The notes under the pieces were generated by a model that did no database searches, was not told the origin of the DNA, and was given only the letters and a program-made list of their open reading frames with translations. Positions 55,506 to 64,000 of a DNA stretch of 64,000 bases are shown in pieces. How positions within the stretch are numbered: the stretch's first letter is position 1; each line of letters begins with the position of its first letter. Source of the DNA: Coxiellaceae bacterium UBA1530 (GTDB lineage Bacteria; Pseudomonadota; Gammaproteobacteria; Coxiellales; Coxiellaceae); NCBI GenBank assembly GCA_002323325.1, contig DCQA01000030.1, forward strand, positions 20,303 through 84,302. The letters run 5' to 3'. A program made the translations under genes and the position numbers.

Positions 55506-55569
55506 ACACTAGGTCCCATTATATAATGTGCTCAATCGATCAGGCTTAGTTAGCATTCAACAGGATGTT

Positions 55570-57708
55570 CTATAAAGCGCGAGAAACCTTTAAAAGAGCA
55601 GGCTGCTGTCTTAAACGTTTTAACAATGTCGCTAAATGTGCACGATCACGAACTAGTAACAAAAACTCTACAAAATAACTTTGACCATCACGATCTTCAA
55701 CTTTAATATCCTCAATATTGGCCTCTGCACCGGTGATTGCCAATGCTAAAACCGCCAATACACCTCGTTGATTGATCACTTCCATAACGATTTTAACTTC
55801 AAACTCTTTATCAATCTCGTTTGACCAACGCAACGGAATAATGGATGTCGAGTCTTGGTGAAATTTTGCAATGGTTTGACACTTATCATGATGCACCACC
55901 ATTCCATGGCCAGCATCGATCGTACCTATGATAGGGTCTCCTGGAATGGGATAACAACACGTCGCAAATTTTAGCATTAAACCCTCTGTACCTTTGATTA
56001 ACAATGGTTCATCCGGCTCAATCTCCATTTTCAAGTCAGACTCAACTACTTTCGCATCATTATCTTGTTCCATCATCTCCGCTAAGCGATGCGCTACAAT
56101 AGGTGCAGGACGATTACCTAATCCAATCTGCTCTAGTAAGTCTATTTTTGTTTTACAGCCTGCTTCATTTAACAAAGTATCTATGAATGTTTGAGATATA
56201 CGCTTCATTGACAATGAGAGTACTTTTAATTCTTTTTGTAGTAACTCCTCACCAAGAGTTACTGACTCTGTTTTACGTTGATGCTTTAGAAAATGACGAA
56301 TACTACTTCGAGCCTTACTAGTAACAACGAAATCTAGCCAAGCAGGACTGGGTCGACCTCGAGCTGATGTGATAACCTCAACAGTTTGCCCATTTGATAG
56401 TTGCGATGATAAAGGCGAGTATTTTCGATTGATCTTTGCAGCTACACAGTGATTACCTATATCGGTATGAACTATGTAAGCAAAATCAACCGCTGTTGCA
56501 CCTGCCGGAAGCCCCATGATCATACCTTTCGGTGTAAACACGTAAACTTCATCAGGGTATAGATCTAATTTAACACTTTCAATAAACTCTAATGAGTTTC
56601 CTGAGCGCTGTTGTAACTCCAGCAAGTTCGTCATCCACTGCTGTGCTCGCCATTGCGATTCAGAGGGCTTATCACCCTCGCTCTTGTATAACCAATGCGC
56701 AGCAATCCCATTATTAGCCATGCGATTCATAGCGGATGTACGAATCTGTATTTCTATGGGCAGCCCATAAGGCCCAAAGAGTGTAGTATGTAATGATTGA
56801 TACCCGTTAGCTTTTGGAATAGCAATATAGTCTTTAAATCGTTCAACAATGGGCTTGTATAATGCATGAACCAGACCTAAAACTCGATAACAAGTATCAA
56901 CGCTGTCAACAATAATTCTAAAGGCATAAACATCCATCACCTCAGTAAATGGCAATCGTTTATGATGCATTTTACGATAGATACTGTATAAATGCTTTTC
57001 TCGCCCCTTGACGACGCAAGAAGGCAACCGACTGCTAGAAATCCCATCACGCAAGGTTTGATCAATGAGCGTTAATACTTTTTTCCGATTACCACGTGCT
57101 CTTTCAACAGCGTGCTTTAAAATATGATAACGTCGAGGATACAAGGCAGAAAAACCTAACTCCTCCAATTCATTAGAGAAATTCCGCATACCCAACCGTT
57201 TTGCGATCGGGGCAAATATCTCGAGAGTTTCCTTAGCTATTCGCCGTCTTTTCACAACTGGCAAAGACCCTAAGGTACGCATGTTATGCAAACGATCAGC
57301 TAACTTAACCACAATAACGCGGATATCCTTAGCCATCGCTAAAACCATTTTTCGAAAGTTTTCTGCTTGTGCTTGGGCCTTACTAACAAACTCAATTTGA
57401 GTTAATTTACTGACACCATCTACTAGCTCAGCAACGGGCTGTCCAAATTGGCTAGCAAGATCAGCCTTGGTGACCGGAGTATCTTCAATCACATCATGTA
57501 ACAACGCAGCCATGATGGTTTGATAATCCATTTTAATTTCAGCAAGAATGACGGCTACAGCAACAGGATGTGTTACATACGCCTCTCCAGTGCGACGGCG
57601 CTGGCCACGATGAGCTTCTGAGGAAACACTATAGGCGCGATAGATTTCCTCTATCTGAGTGTCATCCAAATAATCGAGTTTTTTGTACAACTTCTTGTAC
57701 TGACGCAA
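55570..57708 (-). CDS. spoT: Bifunctional (p)ppGpp synthetase/hydrolase SpoT
   Basis: A 712-residue RSH protein. The hydrolase HD domain has THPVAVAVILAEI, AALLHDVIEDT and VKLADRLHNMRTL. The synthetase has EVMDVYAFRIIV and KDYIAIPKANGYQSLHT. A TGS domain (DEVYVFTPKGMIMGLPAGATAVDFAY, read in parts) and a C-terminal ACT domain (VLAVLALAITGAEANIEDI) follow. An intact HD site indicates (p)ppGpp hydrolysis; one RSH protein may do both jobs if no RelA exists elsewhere. The start is TTG with AGGAG 6 nt upstream, and no ATG or GTG alternative matches the N-terminus. Confidence 0.95.
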   Translation of the reverse strand: MRQYKKLYKKLDYLDDTQIEEIYRAYSVSSEAHRGQRRRTGEAYVTHPVAVAVILAEIKMDYQTIMAALLHDVIEDTPVTKADLASQFGQPVAELVDGVSKLTQIEFVSKAQAQAENFRKMVLAMAKDIRVIVVKLADRLHNMRTLGSLPVVKRRRIAKETLEIFAPIAKRLGMRNFSNELEELGFSALYPRRYHILKHAVERARGNRKKVLTLIDQTLRDGISSSRLPSCVVKGREKHLYSIYRKMHHKRLPFTEVMDVYAFRIIVDSVDTCYRVLGLVHALYKPIVERFKDYIAIPKANGYQSLHTTLFGPYGLPIEIQIRTSAMNRMANNGIAAHWLYKSEGDKPSESQWRAQQWMTNLLELQQRSGNSLEFIESVKLDLYPDEVYVFTPKGMIMGLPAGATAVDFAYIVHTDIGNHCVAAKINRKYSPLSSQLSNGQTVEVITSARGRPSPAWLDFVVTSKARSSIRHFLKHQRKTESVTLGEELLQKELKVLSLSMKRISQTFIDTLLNEAGCKTKIDLLEQIGLGNRPAPIVAHRLAEMMEQDNDAKVVESDLKMEIEPDEPLLIKGTEGLMLKFATCCYPIPGDPIIGTIDAGHGMVVHHDKCQTIAKFHQDSTSIIPLRWSNEIDKEFEVKIVMEVINQRGVLAVLALAITGAEANIEDIKVEDRDGQSYFVEFLLLVRDRAHLATLLKRLRQQPALLKVSRAL

Positions 57709-57714
57709 TACAAT

Positions 57715-57719
57715 CTCCT
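57715..57719 (-). promoter_or_regulatory. Shine-Dalgarno that supports a TTG start for spoT
   Basis: AGGAG on the minus strand with a 6-nt spacer to TTG 57706-57708. The conserved N-terminal helix begins directly after it. Confidence 0.65.
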
Positions 57720-57802
57720 ACCGTAACGAGGACTACCTCGCTTATGATCATTGTACATCAATTATGGGATTGAAATAGCGCCTAGAAGAAATCTATTCAG
57801 CA

Positions 57803-58030
57803 TTAATTGATGATGATATCTTCTTCAAGCGGATCATTGCGTGTTCTTGTGATATCGAAGCCTTCAGCAATCTCACGTAGAGCTAACACTGTTGGTTTAT
57901 CATTTTCTACGGGTACTTGAGGGTCTGCAGCACCAGATTCCAACAGATGAGCACGTTTGGCTGATTTCAACACGAGGTCAAAACGGTTAGTAACATTTTT
58001 CAAACAATCATCGACAGTAACACGAGCCAT
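57803..58030 (-). CDS. rpoZ: RNA polymerase omega subunit
   Basis: A 75-residue omega subunit. [26 protein letters not shown] at the N-terminus is the conserved core (shown here as ARVTVDDCL and [13 protein letters not shown]). [15 protein letters not shown] follows, and the acidic tail ends in DIIIN. It helps assemble the beta-prime subunit and forms part of a ppGpp-binding site. The ATG at 58030 has GAGGT 6 nt upstream, so the eight upstream codons in frame are not used. It lies between gmk and spoT. Confidence 0.96.
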   Translation of the reverse strand: MARVTVDDCLKNVTNRFDLVLKSAKRAHLLESGAADPQVPVENDKPTVLALREIAEGFDITRTRNDPLEEDIIIN

Positions 58031-58099
58031 AATAAACCTCTGTTTTGTATACAATTTTCTTAATATTTGAGCTTTCAGGCTCGAACCAGGAACGCTAGT

Positions 58100-58723
58100 T
58101 TAGTGGTTTTCTAACAATTCTTCCAGTAAAGATGACCATCTTCTATCTTGCTGTGCGGTTTTGAGTCGCTGAGACCTGATTATATACTCTGCTTCTTTCA
58201 CTAACACATCAAAATTATCATTCACCAAGAGATAATCGAACTCGTAATAATGCACCATTTCACTTTGCGCCTTACTCATCCGCTCTTTGATCACATCGAG
58301 TGAATCCTCATTTCGACCCTTCAGTCTCGCCTGCAGAATTGCTAGAGAGGGAGGTATGATAAAAATAGTAACTACGCTTGGAAATAATTGCTTCACCTGG
58401 CGAGCGCCCTGCCAATCAATTTCTAAGATAATATCAATACCTTTCTCAAGCTGATCAATCACCCATTCATGAGATGTACCATATCGATAACCAAACACTT
58501 CTGCGTGCTCTAAAAATGCGTTATTGTCTACCAACGCTTGGAAAGCGTTTTCTGTCTTGAAAAAATAATCCACTCCATCTTGGTCCTTGGGGCGTGGCGG
58601 ACGAGTTGTGCATGAAATGGAAACATTAATACCTGTATCACGCTCCAACAAAGCCCTTACAAGGCGAGTTTTACCGCCACCTGAGGGTGCTGCTATGACA
58701 AATAACGTTCCTTGACTATTCAA
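58100..58723 (-). CDS. gmk: Guanylate kinase
   Basis: A 207-residue kinase phosphorylating GMP. The P-loop APSGGGKTRLV is at residues 12-22, with Gly and Thr where E. coli has GAGKS. SISCTTRPPRPKDQDGVDYFF (read as SISCTTRPPRP and GVDYFF) binds GMP, and ILEIDWQGARQVK is the Mg/nucleotide segment. The start is TTG, with AGGTG 7 nt upstream and QGTL immediately downstream as in other Gmk proteins. It overlaps the end of yicC by 8 nt. Confidence 0.95.
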   Translation of the reverse strand: MNSQGTLFVIAAPSGGGKTRLVRALLERDTGINVSISCTTRPPRPKDQDGVDYFFKTENAFQALVDNNAFLEHAEVFGYRYGTSHEWVIDQLEKGIDIILEIDWQGARQVKQLFPSVVTIFIIPPSLAILQARLKGRNEDSLDVIKERMSKAQSEMVHYYEFDYLLVNDNFDVLVKEAEYIIRSQRLKTAQQDRRWSSLLEELLENH

Positions 58724-59579
58724 TATTCTGCACCTGCTCTCTGATCTGTTCCAAAGCCACTTTAATTTCTAGTGCTGCCTGAGTCACCTTTAGGTCCACT
58801 GACTTACTTGCAATTGTGTTAGCCTCACGATTCAGCTCTTGCATTAGAAAGTCTAAACGTCTACCGACAACTCCGCCCTTCTCAATAATTCGCTCACACT
58901 CTCCAACATGAGCTTGTAAGCGCTGCAACTCTTCAGCTATATCAATTTTTTGAGCAAACCACACCAACTCCTGCTCTAATCGCTCAGTATCTACTTTTGC
59001 CTCGAGTATTTCAAACTGAGCCAGCATTCGCTGCTTATAATCCAATAGTAATTCAGGTAACTGTGCCTCGATAATAAATAGCTGTTGTTTAACAACACTC
59101 AGCCGCTCGCCAATGAAAGAGGCAATACCCTCTCCCTCACGGGACCTAACAGAAACAACTTGCTCTAGACAGGAGCGCAAGCTTGTCTTAAAACTCTCGT
59201 CTAACCCGTCAATTGAACGCTTTGCCGCTTGAACAACTCCTCGGTAATGAATGACGTCAAATACTGACAAAGAGGCTTGAGGAAAACGATCTGAAACTTG
59301 GGTAATGACCTGCTCTAGTTGAGTTAACAGTGCCTCATTACAATGCAGCTCTGTAGGCTGTTCATCAGAGGACTGAAACTTAATCGATACGTCAATCTTT
59401 CCTCGATGTAAAAAAACTTTAACTTGCTCTCTCACAACCTCGTCCCACTCACGAAACAACTCTGGCAAGTGTAAATTTAAATCTAAGTATCGATGATTTA
59501 CCGTACGAATTTCCCAGCTAAGCTGTCCTTCAGGTAAATCTAGTACATGGCTCGCGTAAGCCGTCATACTCTGCAACAT
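58716..59579 (-). CDS. yicC: YicC/YloC family endoribonuclease
   Basis: A 287-residue protein starting LQSMTAYA, the family's signature. It has WEIRTVNHRYLDLNLHLPELFRE (blocks WEIRTVNHRYLD and LHLPELFR) and, in the C-terminal half, VGRRLDFLMQELNREANTIASKS. YicC-type proteins are hexameric endoribonucleases in E. coli and Bacillus. The ATG at 59579 follows GAGGTGAT. It heads the gmk-rpoZ-spoT-recG transcript and is divergent from rph, the same arrangement as in E. coli. Confidence 0.93.
   Translation of the reverse strand: MLQSMTAYASHVLDLPEGQLSWEIRTVNHRYLDLNLHLPELFREWDEVVREQVKVFLHRGKIDVSIKFQSSDEQPTELHCNEALLTQLEQVITQVSDRFPQASLSVFDVIHYRGVVQAAKRSIDGLDESFKTSLRSCLEQVVSVRSREGEGIASFIGERLSVVKQQLFIIEAQLPELLLDYKQRMLAQFEILEAKVDTERLEQELVWFAQKIDIAEELQRLQAHVGECERIIEKGGVVGRRLDFLMQELNREANTIASKSVDLKVTQAALEIKVALEQIREQVQNIE
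58731..58735 (-). promoter_or_regulatory. Shine-Dalgarno that supports a TTG start for gmk
   Basis: AGGTG on the minus strand, 7 nt before the TTG at 58721-58723, inside the last codons of yicC. No in-frame ATG or GTG lies near the expected N-terminus. Confidence 0.6.
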
Positions 59580-59758
59580 CTTACTATCACCTCACTTAAC
59601 GTCATTAACTCGCAACTTGTATCAATAGGTGCGGTCGCAATAAAAGACAAACTCTGGTATAAAACGAGCAGCCTAAAGAAAACACAGGTAAACGACTGCG
59701 CCAAGCATGTTAACTGCACAAGAGAATAGGTGCAACCCAACCACGAGGAACCGCCCCC

Positions 59759-60505
59759 ATGAGACCCAGCCATCGCCCCCAGAATGCTTTAAGATCGATT
59801 AAATTTGAAAGACAATTTACACAACACGCTGAAGGCTCTGTCTTAGTGTCCTTTGGAAATACCCAGGTCCTATGTACCGCATCCGTCGAAGATCGAGTTC
59901 CTCCATTTCTTAGGGACAGCAAACAAGGCTGGATCACCGCAGAATATGGCATGTTACCTCGCTCCACACATAGTCGTATGTCACGAGAAGCTGCTCGTGG
60001 CAAACAACAAGGACGCACCATTGAAATTCAACGACTCATTGGCCGTTCATTACGAGCAGCTGTTGACTTATCCGCACTAGGGCAACACACCATTACCGTC
60101 GACTGCGATGTCATCCAAGCTGATGGCGGCACTCGAACAGCCGCTATATCTGGCGCTTGTGTCGCTTTGATTGATGCACTCAACTACATGGTGACCAAAG
60201 GCATGATTACTCAATCGCCTCTTAAACGACATATTGCAGCTATCTCGGTCGGCGTTTATAAGAATGTCCCCGTTCTCGATTTAGACTATGCAGAAGACAG
60301 TGACTGCGAAACCGACATGAACATCGTAATGACAGACACAGGCGAGTTCATTGAAATTCAAGGCACAGCCGAAGGTAAACCTTTTAACAACCAAGAGTTA
60401 CAAAGCTTACTAGAGCTTGCCCAGCAGGGTATTGCGGAAATCATTACATTGCAAAAACAAGCACTCAGCCAAGTAAATACCAACCAACCACCAGCTACAG
60501 TGTAA
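59759..60505 (+). CDS. rph: Ribonuclease PH
   Basis: A 248-residue phosphorolytic 3'-5' exoribonuclease that trims tRNA 3' ends. [19 protein letters not shown] opens the protein. [51 protein letters not shown] and [16 protein letters not shown] are phosphate- and RNA-binding blocks. The C-terminus is complete, unlike the frameshifted rph of E. coli K-12. GAGGAA lies about 9 nt before the ATG. It converges on xth, their ends overlapping by 11 nt. Confidence 0.97.
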   Translation: MRPSHRPQNALRSIKFERQFTQHAEGSVLVSFGNTQVLCTASVEDRVPPFLRDSKQGWITAEYGMLPRSTHSRMSREAARGKQQGRTIEIQRLIGRSLRAAVDLSALGQHTITVDCDVIQADGGTRTAAISGACVALIDALNYMVTKGMITQSPLKRHIAAISVGVYKNVPVLDLDYAEDSDCETDMNIVMTDTGEFIEIQGTAEGKPFNNQELQSLLELAQQGIAEIITLQKQALSQVNTNQPPATV

Positions 60506-61268
60506 AACCGTAGTCAATCACTAGTGGCGCATGATCTGAAAAGCGTTGAGCTTTATAGATCGATGCGCCTTCTACCGTGTCCTGCAGGTTTGGTGTCACC
60601 ATCTGATAGTCAATTCTCCAACCGACATTGTTCGCCCATGCTTGACCACGATTCGACCACCAAGTGTATTCATGGGGTGCTTGATTGACCTGACGAAAGG
60701 CATCCACCCAACCTTGCTTAACCATCAAGTCATCTAACCATACACGCTCCTCTGGTAAACATCCGGAATTTTTTTGGTTAGACTTAAAGTTTTTTATATC
60801 AATCTCTTTATGAACAATATTCCAATCGCCGCACAGAATAAAATGTCGCCCTGAATCCAACTGCTCTTGTAGAATGGCTTCATATCGCTCCATAAAATCG
60901 ATCTTCTTAGCTTGTCGCTCCTCGCCACTGCTGCCTGATGGCAAATACAAAGACACAACACTTAAATCATCAACATCCATTTGCAAGTAGCGGCCTTCAG
61001 TATCAGCACACTCAAAACCCAAACCTTCCTGAACATGGTCAGGCTCGTATTTTGAATAAATACCAACTCCGCTATACCCTTTTTTTTCAGCATCAGAAAA
61101 ATAACAGTGATAACCTGTGGGACGAAAAACCTCTCCCTCTAAAACTGCCATTTGTGCTTTAGTTTCTTGAACACAGACAAAGTCAGCATCTTGCTCCGTC
61201 AACCATTCAAAACAGCCTTTACGAGCTGCAGCACGAATGCCATTCATATTTAATGAAATCACTTTCAT
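60495..61268 (-). CDS. xth: Exodeoxyribonuclease III
   Basis: A 257-residue AP endonuclease/3' exonuclease. [14 protein letters not shown] opens it. [12 protein letters not shown] near 29-40 contains the metal-binding Glu. [13 protein letters not shown] carries the Asp-Asn pair, and the C-terminal [11 protein letters not shown] the catalytic His. GGAGAAGATCT precedes the ATG. The sequence is closer to the ExoA/XthA class of AP endonucleases than to nucleases of broader specificity. Expressed as a single gene. Confidence 0.95.
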   Translation of the reverse strand: MKVISLNMNGIRAAARKGCFEWLTEQDADFVCVQETKAQMAVLEGEVFRPTGYHCYFSDAEKKGYSGVGIYSKYEPDHVQEGLGFECADTEGRYLQMDVDDLSVVSLYLPSGSSGEERQAKKIDFMERYEAILQEQLDSGRHFILCGDWNIVHKEIDIKNFKSNQKNSGCLPEERVWLDDLMVKQGWVDAFRQVNQAPHEYTWWSNRGQAWANNVGWRIDYQMVTPNLQDTVEGASIYKAQRFSDHAPLVIDYGFTL

Positions 61269-61440
61269 AGATCTTCTCCAATGAATTAATTGATGCCAGA
61301 AAGCTACTGGTAATCGCGCTATGATTCAAGTTTTACAAGTATCTCTGGCTTCTCAAGCTGTTCTCCCCATCACCACAGTCCTTGACGACACCCTAGCGAT
61401 ATGAATAAATAGGCCGGTCTTATTTAAGCTCATCACCTGC

Positions 61441-62466
61441 ATGCATATTCTTATTATCAAAACCTCTTCACTGGGCGACATTATCCATACATTTCCCGCC
61501 ATCTGCGATGCACACAAAGCCATTCCCAACCTTCGCATTGATTGGCTCATCGAAGAGCAATTTATGTCAATGGTTGAACACCATCCCTATGTACACCGCG
61601 CTATAGCCTGTCATTGGCGCCACTTCAACGGGAACCCTCTCACCTATTGGCAATCACCCAAATGGACATTATTAAAAAAGGATCTTCGCAATACCGACTA
61701 TGACGCCGTTATTGATCTACAAGGATTATTAAAAAGTGCATTATTAGTCAAACTCTGCCGCTCCAAAGTAACTCATGGCTACAGTTGGCGAAGTGCTCGC
61801 GAGCCATTCTCTAGTTTATTTTACCATAACTGTCACAGCATCGGCCGACAACAAAATGCCATTCTACGCTCTAGGCAGTTACTCGCCAGCGCTTTAAATT
61901 ACTCCTGTCCAACCACAATGCCTCACTATGATTGGAACAACAAACATAACTCGACAACCTCTCAGCATATTCTGCTATTGACAAATACCACTTGGATCAC
62001 CAAATATTGGCCACAACCTCATTGGATTAAATTGGGTCTTGCTTTAGTCAAACAAGGTTTTATTCCAACCTTCACCTGGGGCACACCTGCAGAGAAAGCC
62101 TTTGTTGAGGAATTATCGAAAGAGATTCCAGGCTCGCACATACTCGCTAAAACTAACATGGCGGACCTACAAACTTTCATGACCCACGCTAGTGGCTTTG
62201 TAGGTGTTGATACCGGTCTAACTCATTTGGCAACCGCGCTCAGCTGTCCTGGAATCTGCTTGATGGGAGCAACAGATCCAAACCTGACTGGGCCTCTTGG
62301 CCAACACACGCATATACAATTTAAACAACTGGCCTGCTCACCTTGCAAACAACGCCAATGCCAACACAAGGATTATACCCCTAAGATGACACCTTGCATG
62401 TTAGCCATCACGCCTGAACAAGCCTTAGCACAGCTGATGGAGCAAATAGAAAATAAACAACAGTAA
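61441..62466 (+). CDS. waaC: LPS heptosyltransferase I
   Basis: A 341-residue GT9 glycosyltransferase adding the first heptose to the Kdo-lipid A inner core. The N-terminal ILIIKTSSLGDIIHTFPAICDA is WaaC-like (Asp in SSLGD is catalytic). DLQGLLKSALLVKL near 97 and FVGVDTGLTHLATALSCP near 257 are acceptor and ADP-heptose blocks. A Cys-rich segment, LACSPCKQRQCQH, near the C-terminus is seen in a subset of heptosyltransferases. No Shine-Dalgarno stands before the ATG. Its presence implies a heptose-containing LPS core. Confidence 0.85.
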   Translation: MHILIIKTSSLGDIIHTFPAICDAHKAIPNLRIDWLIEEQFMSMVEHHPYVHRAIACHWRHFNGNPLTYWQSPKWTLLKKDLRNTDYDAVIDLQGLLKSALLVKLCRSKVTHGYSWRSAREPFSSLFYHNCHSIGRQQNAILRSRQLLASALNYSCPTTMPHYDWNNKHNSTTSQHILLLTNTTWITKYWPQPHWIKLGLALVKQGFIPTFTWGTPAEKAFVEELSKEIPGSHILAKTNMADLQTFMTHASGFVGVDTGLTHLATALSCPGICLMGATDPNLTGPLGQHTHIQFKQLACSPCKQRQCQHKDYTPKMTPCMLAITPEQALAQLMEQIENKQQ

Positions 62467-62540
62467 TAAACCACACAGATTAACTTGAAAGGCAAAACAC
62501 CATTTCGTACTATTTTCTTGATCAATATAAAGGATTCAAT

Positions 62541-63197
62541 ATGATGCTCGCACACTCCATTGCCAAGATCTTACTGGAAATAAAAGCCGTTCAATTCAAT
62601 ATTAACAATCCATTCCAATACACCTCGGGTTTACAGTCACCTATCTATTGCGATAACCGACTCGTGATCTCCCACCCCAAAGCACGCAACACGATCATTG
62701 ATGGATTTCTATCGCTTATTGAAACACACGCCTTACCCACAGAGCTTATCGCTGGAACGGCAACTGCAGGCATTCCACATGCAGCATGGATTGCCGACCG
62801 ATTGCAACAACCCATGGTTTACATCCGAGAAAAAGCGAAAGCGCACGGTAAAAACAACCAAATTGAAGGACACTATAAAATCGGGCAAAAAGCCTTAGTC
62901 GTCGAAGATTTAATTAGCACAGGAAACAGTGCCATCTCAGCTTGTCAGGCACTTAAAGCACAAGGTGTCATTGCAGAGCATTGTCTGGCTATTTTTAATT
63001 ATCAATTAAATGCCAGCCAACAGGCTTTTCAAGAAGCTAATATAAAGCTACATACTCTGACCACGCTAGATACCTTGTTGGATGCCGCCATCCAACAAGG
63101 CCAGCTCATAGAGAAACAACGTAATGAAGTGCACTGCTGGAGAAATAATCCAAAAGTATGGACCCCTTCTATTCAAAAAGCAGCCTCTTCAACCTAA
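62541..63197 (+). CDS. pyrE: Orotate phosphoribosyltransferase
   Basis: A 218-residue enzyme making OMP from orotate and PRPP. FQYTSGLQSPIYCDNRLVISHPK is the substrate block (FQYTSGLQSPIYCDNR). REKAKAHGKNNQIEG is the flexible loop and ALVVEDLISTGNSA the PRPP motif. Loop and motif follow the Bacillus-type pattern (KxKxHGKxNQIEG, EDLISTG), unlike the E. coli-type DDVITAGTA. AAAGGA stands 6 nt before the first of two consecutive ATG codons. In E. coli pyrE follows rph directly; here xth and the heptosyltransferase gene intervene. Confidence 0.95.
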   Translation: MMLAHSIAKILLEIKAVQFNINNPFQYTSGLQSPIYCDNRLVISHPKARNTIIDGFLSLIETHALPTELIAGTATAGIPHAAWIADRLQQPMVYIREKAKAHGKNNQIEGHYKIGQKALVVEDLISTGNSAISACQALKAQGVIAEHCLAIFNYQLNASQQAFQEANIKLHTLTTLDTLLDAAIQQGQLIEKQRNEVHCWRNNPKVWTPSIQKAASST

Positions 63198-63442
63198 TCC
63201 TTGTGTTCAACAGCAAAGGTTATCAAAACACACTTCGTTCATTATTTATAGCTTACGCTAAGTTTAAGATGATGTGACGCACTCCATTGCAGTATTGTCA
63301 GACCCTTGTGACTTATCATTCCAGCTGAGTGTCCAATAAAAAACTTTGAACTGCAAAGGGCACCCACCTTCAGGCGATCTCATCACACCTTTCAATACCG
63401 TACCCTTTACAATAAATACTATTTAATTTACTGCTTATGATT

Positions 63443-64000
63443 TCAATCAGCCTTTATTGTTTGTGAGCTTATGATAGATTGATAGGACTTAATTAAATTA
63501 TCATTAGGCTCATGATAAGAAAAACTACCACGACCCGTCTGATTAAGTAGTTGGTGTTTAATTTGGCTAGCTTGTGACTCTGAAACAACGCTCTTATTGA
63601 CCACAACCAAATAATCTGGCAACCAATGAAACGCCATAATTACCCGATATTTCTTAAGCTCACTTGGGCTCACAATGTAATCATTAACAAAAGCTGCACT
63701 AGCCTCATTAGCCGCAAAGTCAGCCAGTTCTTTTTTGTGTGATGGACTGTGGAGTAAGGTAATATTATTGTCCTTAAAAAATCTACCAAGTACATACTGA
63801 GGATAGATTGATGTTGAAAAAGAGACTTTGGTTGATGCTAGTATTGTAGAGTCAGCAAGATCTGCTAATGAATAAAAATTTGAATCTTTCTTGACGATAA
63901 GGTATGAACTATAACCATCGTTATTACCTATCGAGCTATCTGAGATTTGAGCAACCACTTGATACGAACTCTGGAGATCGTCAAAGTAACTTAGCGTCTG
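63443..64000 (-). CDS. PhnD/SsuA-type periplasmic binding protein, 3' part
   Basis: The last 185 residues of a protein whose frame runs off the right edge of the window. YSSYLIVKKDSNFYSLADLADSTI matches the central block of phosphate/phosphonate-type substrate-binding proteins (SYLIVKKDS and LADLADS). Later residues (ASAAFVNDYIVSP, ALxxF-type HWLPDYLVVVNKSVVSE) also fit. The ligand cannot be inferred, because the N-terminal domain and signal peptide are missing, as are any ABC permease genes. An internal GTG at 63958 is unlikely to be the start. Some such proteins act as sensors rather than transporters. Confidence 0.75.
   Translation of the reverse strand, partial: QTLSYFDDLQSSYQVVAQISDSSIGNNDGYSSYLIVKKDSNFYSLADLADSTILASTKVSFSTSIYPQYVLGRFFKDNNITLLHSPSHKKELADFAANEASAAFVNDYIVSPSELKKYRVIMAFHWLPDYLVVVNKSVVSESQASQIKHQLLNQTGRGSFSYHEPNDNLIKSYQSIISSQTIKAD

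Noticed and set aside
59547..59773. Small open frames in the yicC-rph divergent gap
   Set aside because: They occupy the promoter region of both genes on either strand and have no family or start signal support.
1..64000. tRNA, rRNA, CRISPR, insertion sequence or prophage
   Set aside because: No cloverleaf-like sequence, spaced direct repeats, transposase or phage structural gene was seen. A tRNAscan-SE and ISfinder search would be decisive.

Overview
The window looks like chromosome of an AT-rich gammaproteobacterium, most probably a member of the Legionellales or a similar host-associated lineage. The gene blocks are classically gammaproteobacterial: pcnB-folK-coaD-ferredoxin, yafS-like/gloB/mltD, yicC-gmk-rpoZ-spoT-recG, purM-purN opposite DUF2066-hda, and an Rnf-like gene next to nth. 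The Legionellales hint comes from an adjacent dotU-icmF pair without any other type VI secretion genes, plus several unrecognised single genes of the kind that often encode effectors. No genus can be named from this sequence alone. I saw no tRNA, rRNA, CRISPR array, transposase or prophage.

Layout. 1-7.4 kb: end of purH, purD, dotU, icmF, then a convergent TPR-secretin lipoprotein. 7.5-17.8 kb: dnaQ, rnhA, a DUF2061 membrane protein, a secreted six-cysteine protein, a FadL porin, an AI-2E permease, MarC, a rubredoxin-reductase-like flavoprotein, hemE, rdgC, murB and a GIY-YIG protein. 17.8-28.3 kb: an RND pump with its adaptor, an unknown 359-residue protein, dcd, apbC, and the overlapping metG-rnfB-nth unit. 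28.3-31.3 kb: a run of unrecognised genes, the most accessory-looking stretch. 31.3-37.4 kb: hda, DUF2066, purM-purN, ihfB with an unusual acidic tail, mutM and a potassium channel. 37.4-46.6 kb: ferredoxin-coaD-folK-pcnB, methyltransferase, gloB, mltD, folD, an SDR and an MFS transporter. 46.8-53.3 kb: htpG and five small outer-membrane beta-barrel genes in two families. 53.4-64 kb: recG, spoT, rpoZ, gmk, yicC, rph, xth, waaC-like heptosyltransferase, pyrE and the end of a PhnD-like binding protein.

How the genes fit together. Most of the window is core metabolism and information processing: purine synthesis (purH, purD, purM, purN), folate (folK, folD), CoA (coaD), pyrimidine supply (dcd, pyrE), DNA repair and replication control (dnaQ, rnhA, nth, mutM, xth, recG, rdgC, hda, ihfB) and the stringent response (spoT, rpoZ). 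The envelope and host-interface layer consists of DotU-IcmF, the orphan secretin, FadL, the RND pump, the beta-barrel array, MltD and LPS heptosyltransferase.

Starts were moved from the longest open frame wherever a Shine-Dalgarno sequence, signal peptide or family alignment decided it. gmk, spoT, hemE, apbC, purD, rnhA and one unknown gene appear to use GTG or TTG. All functional calls rest on motif and family recognition by eye, without database searches.
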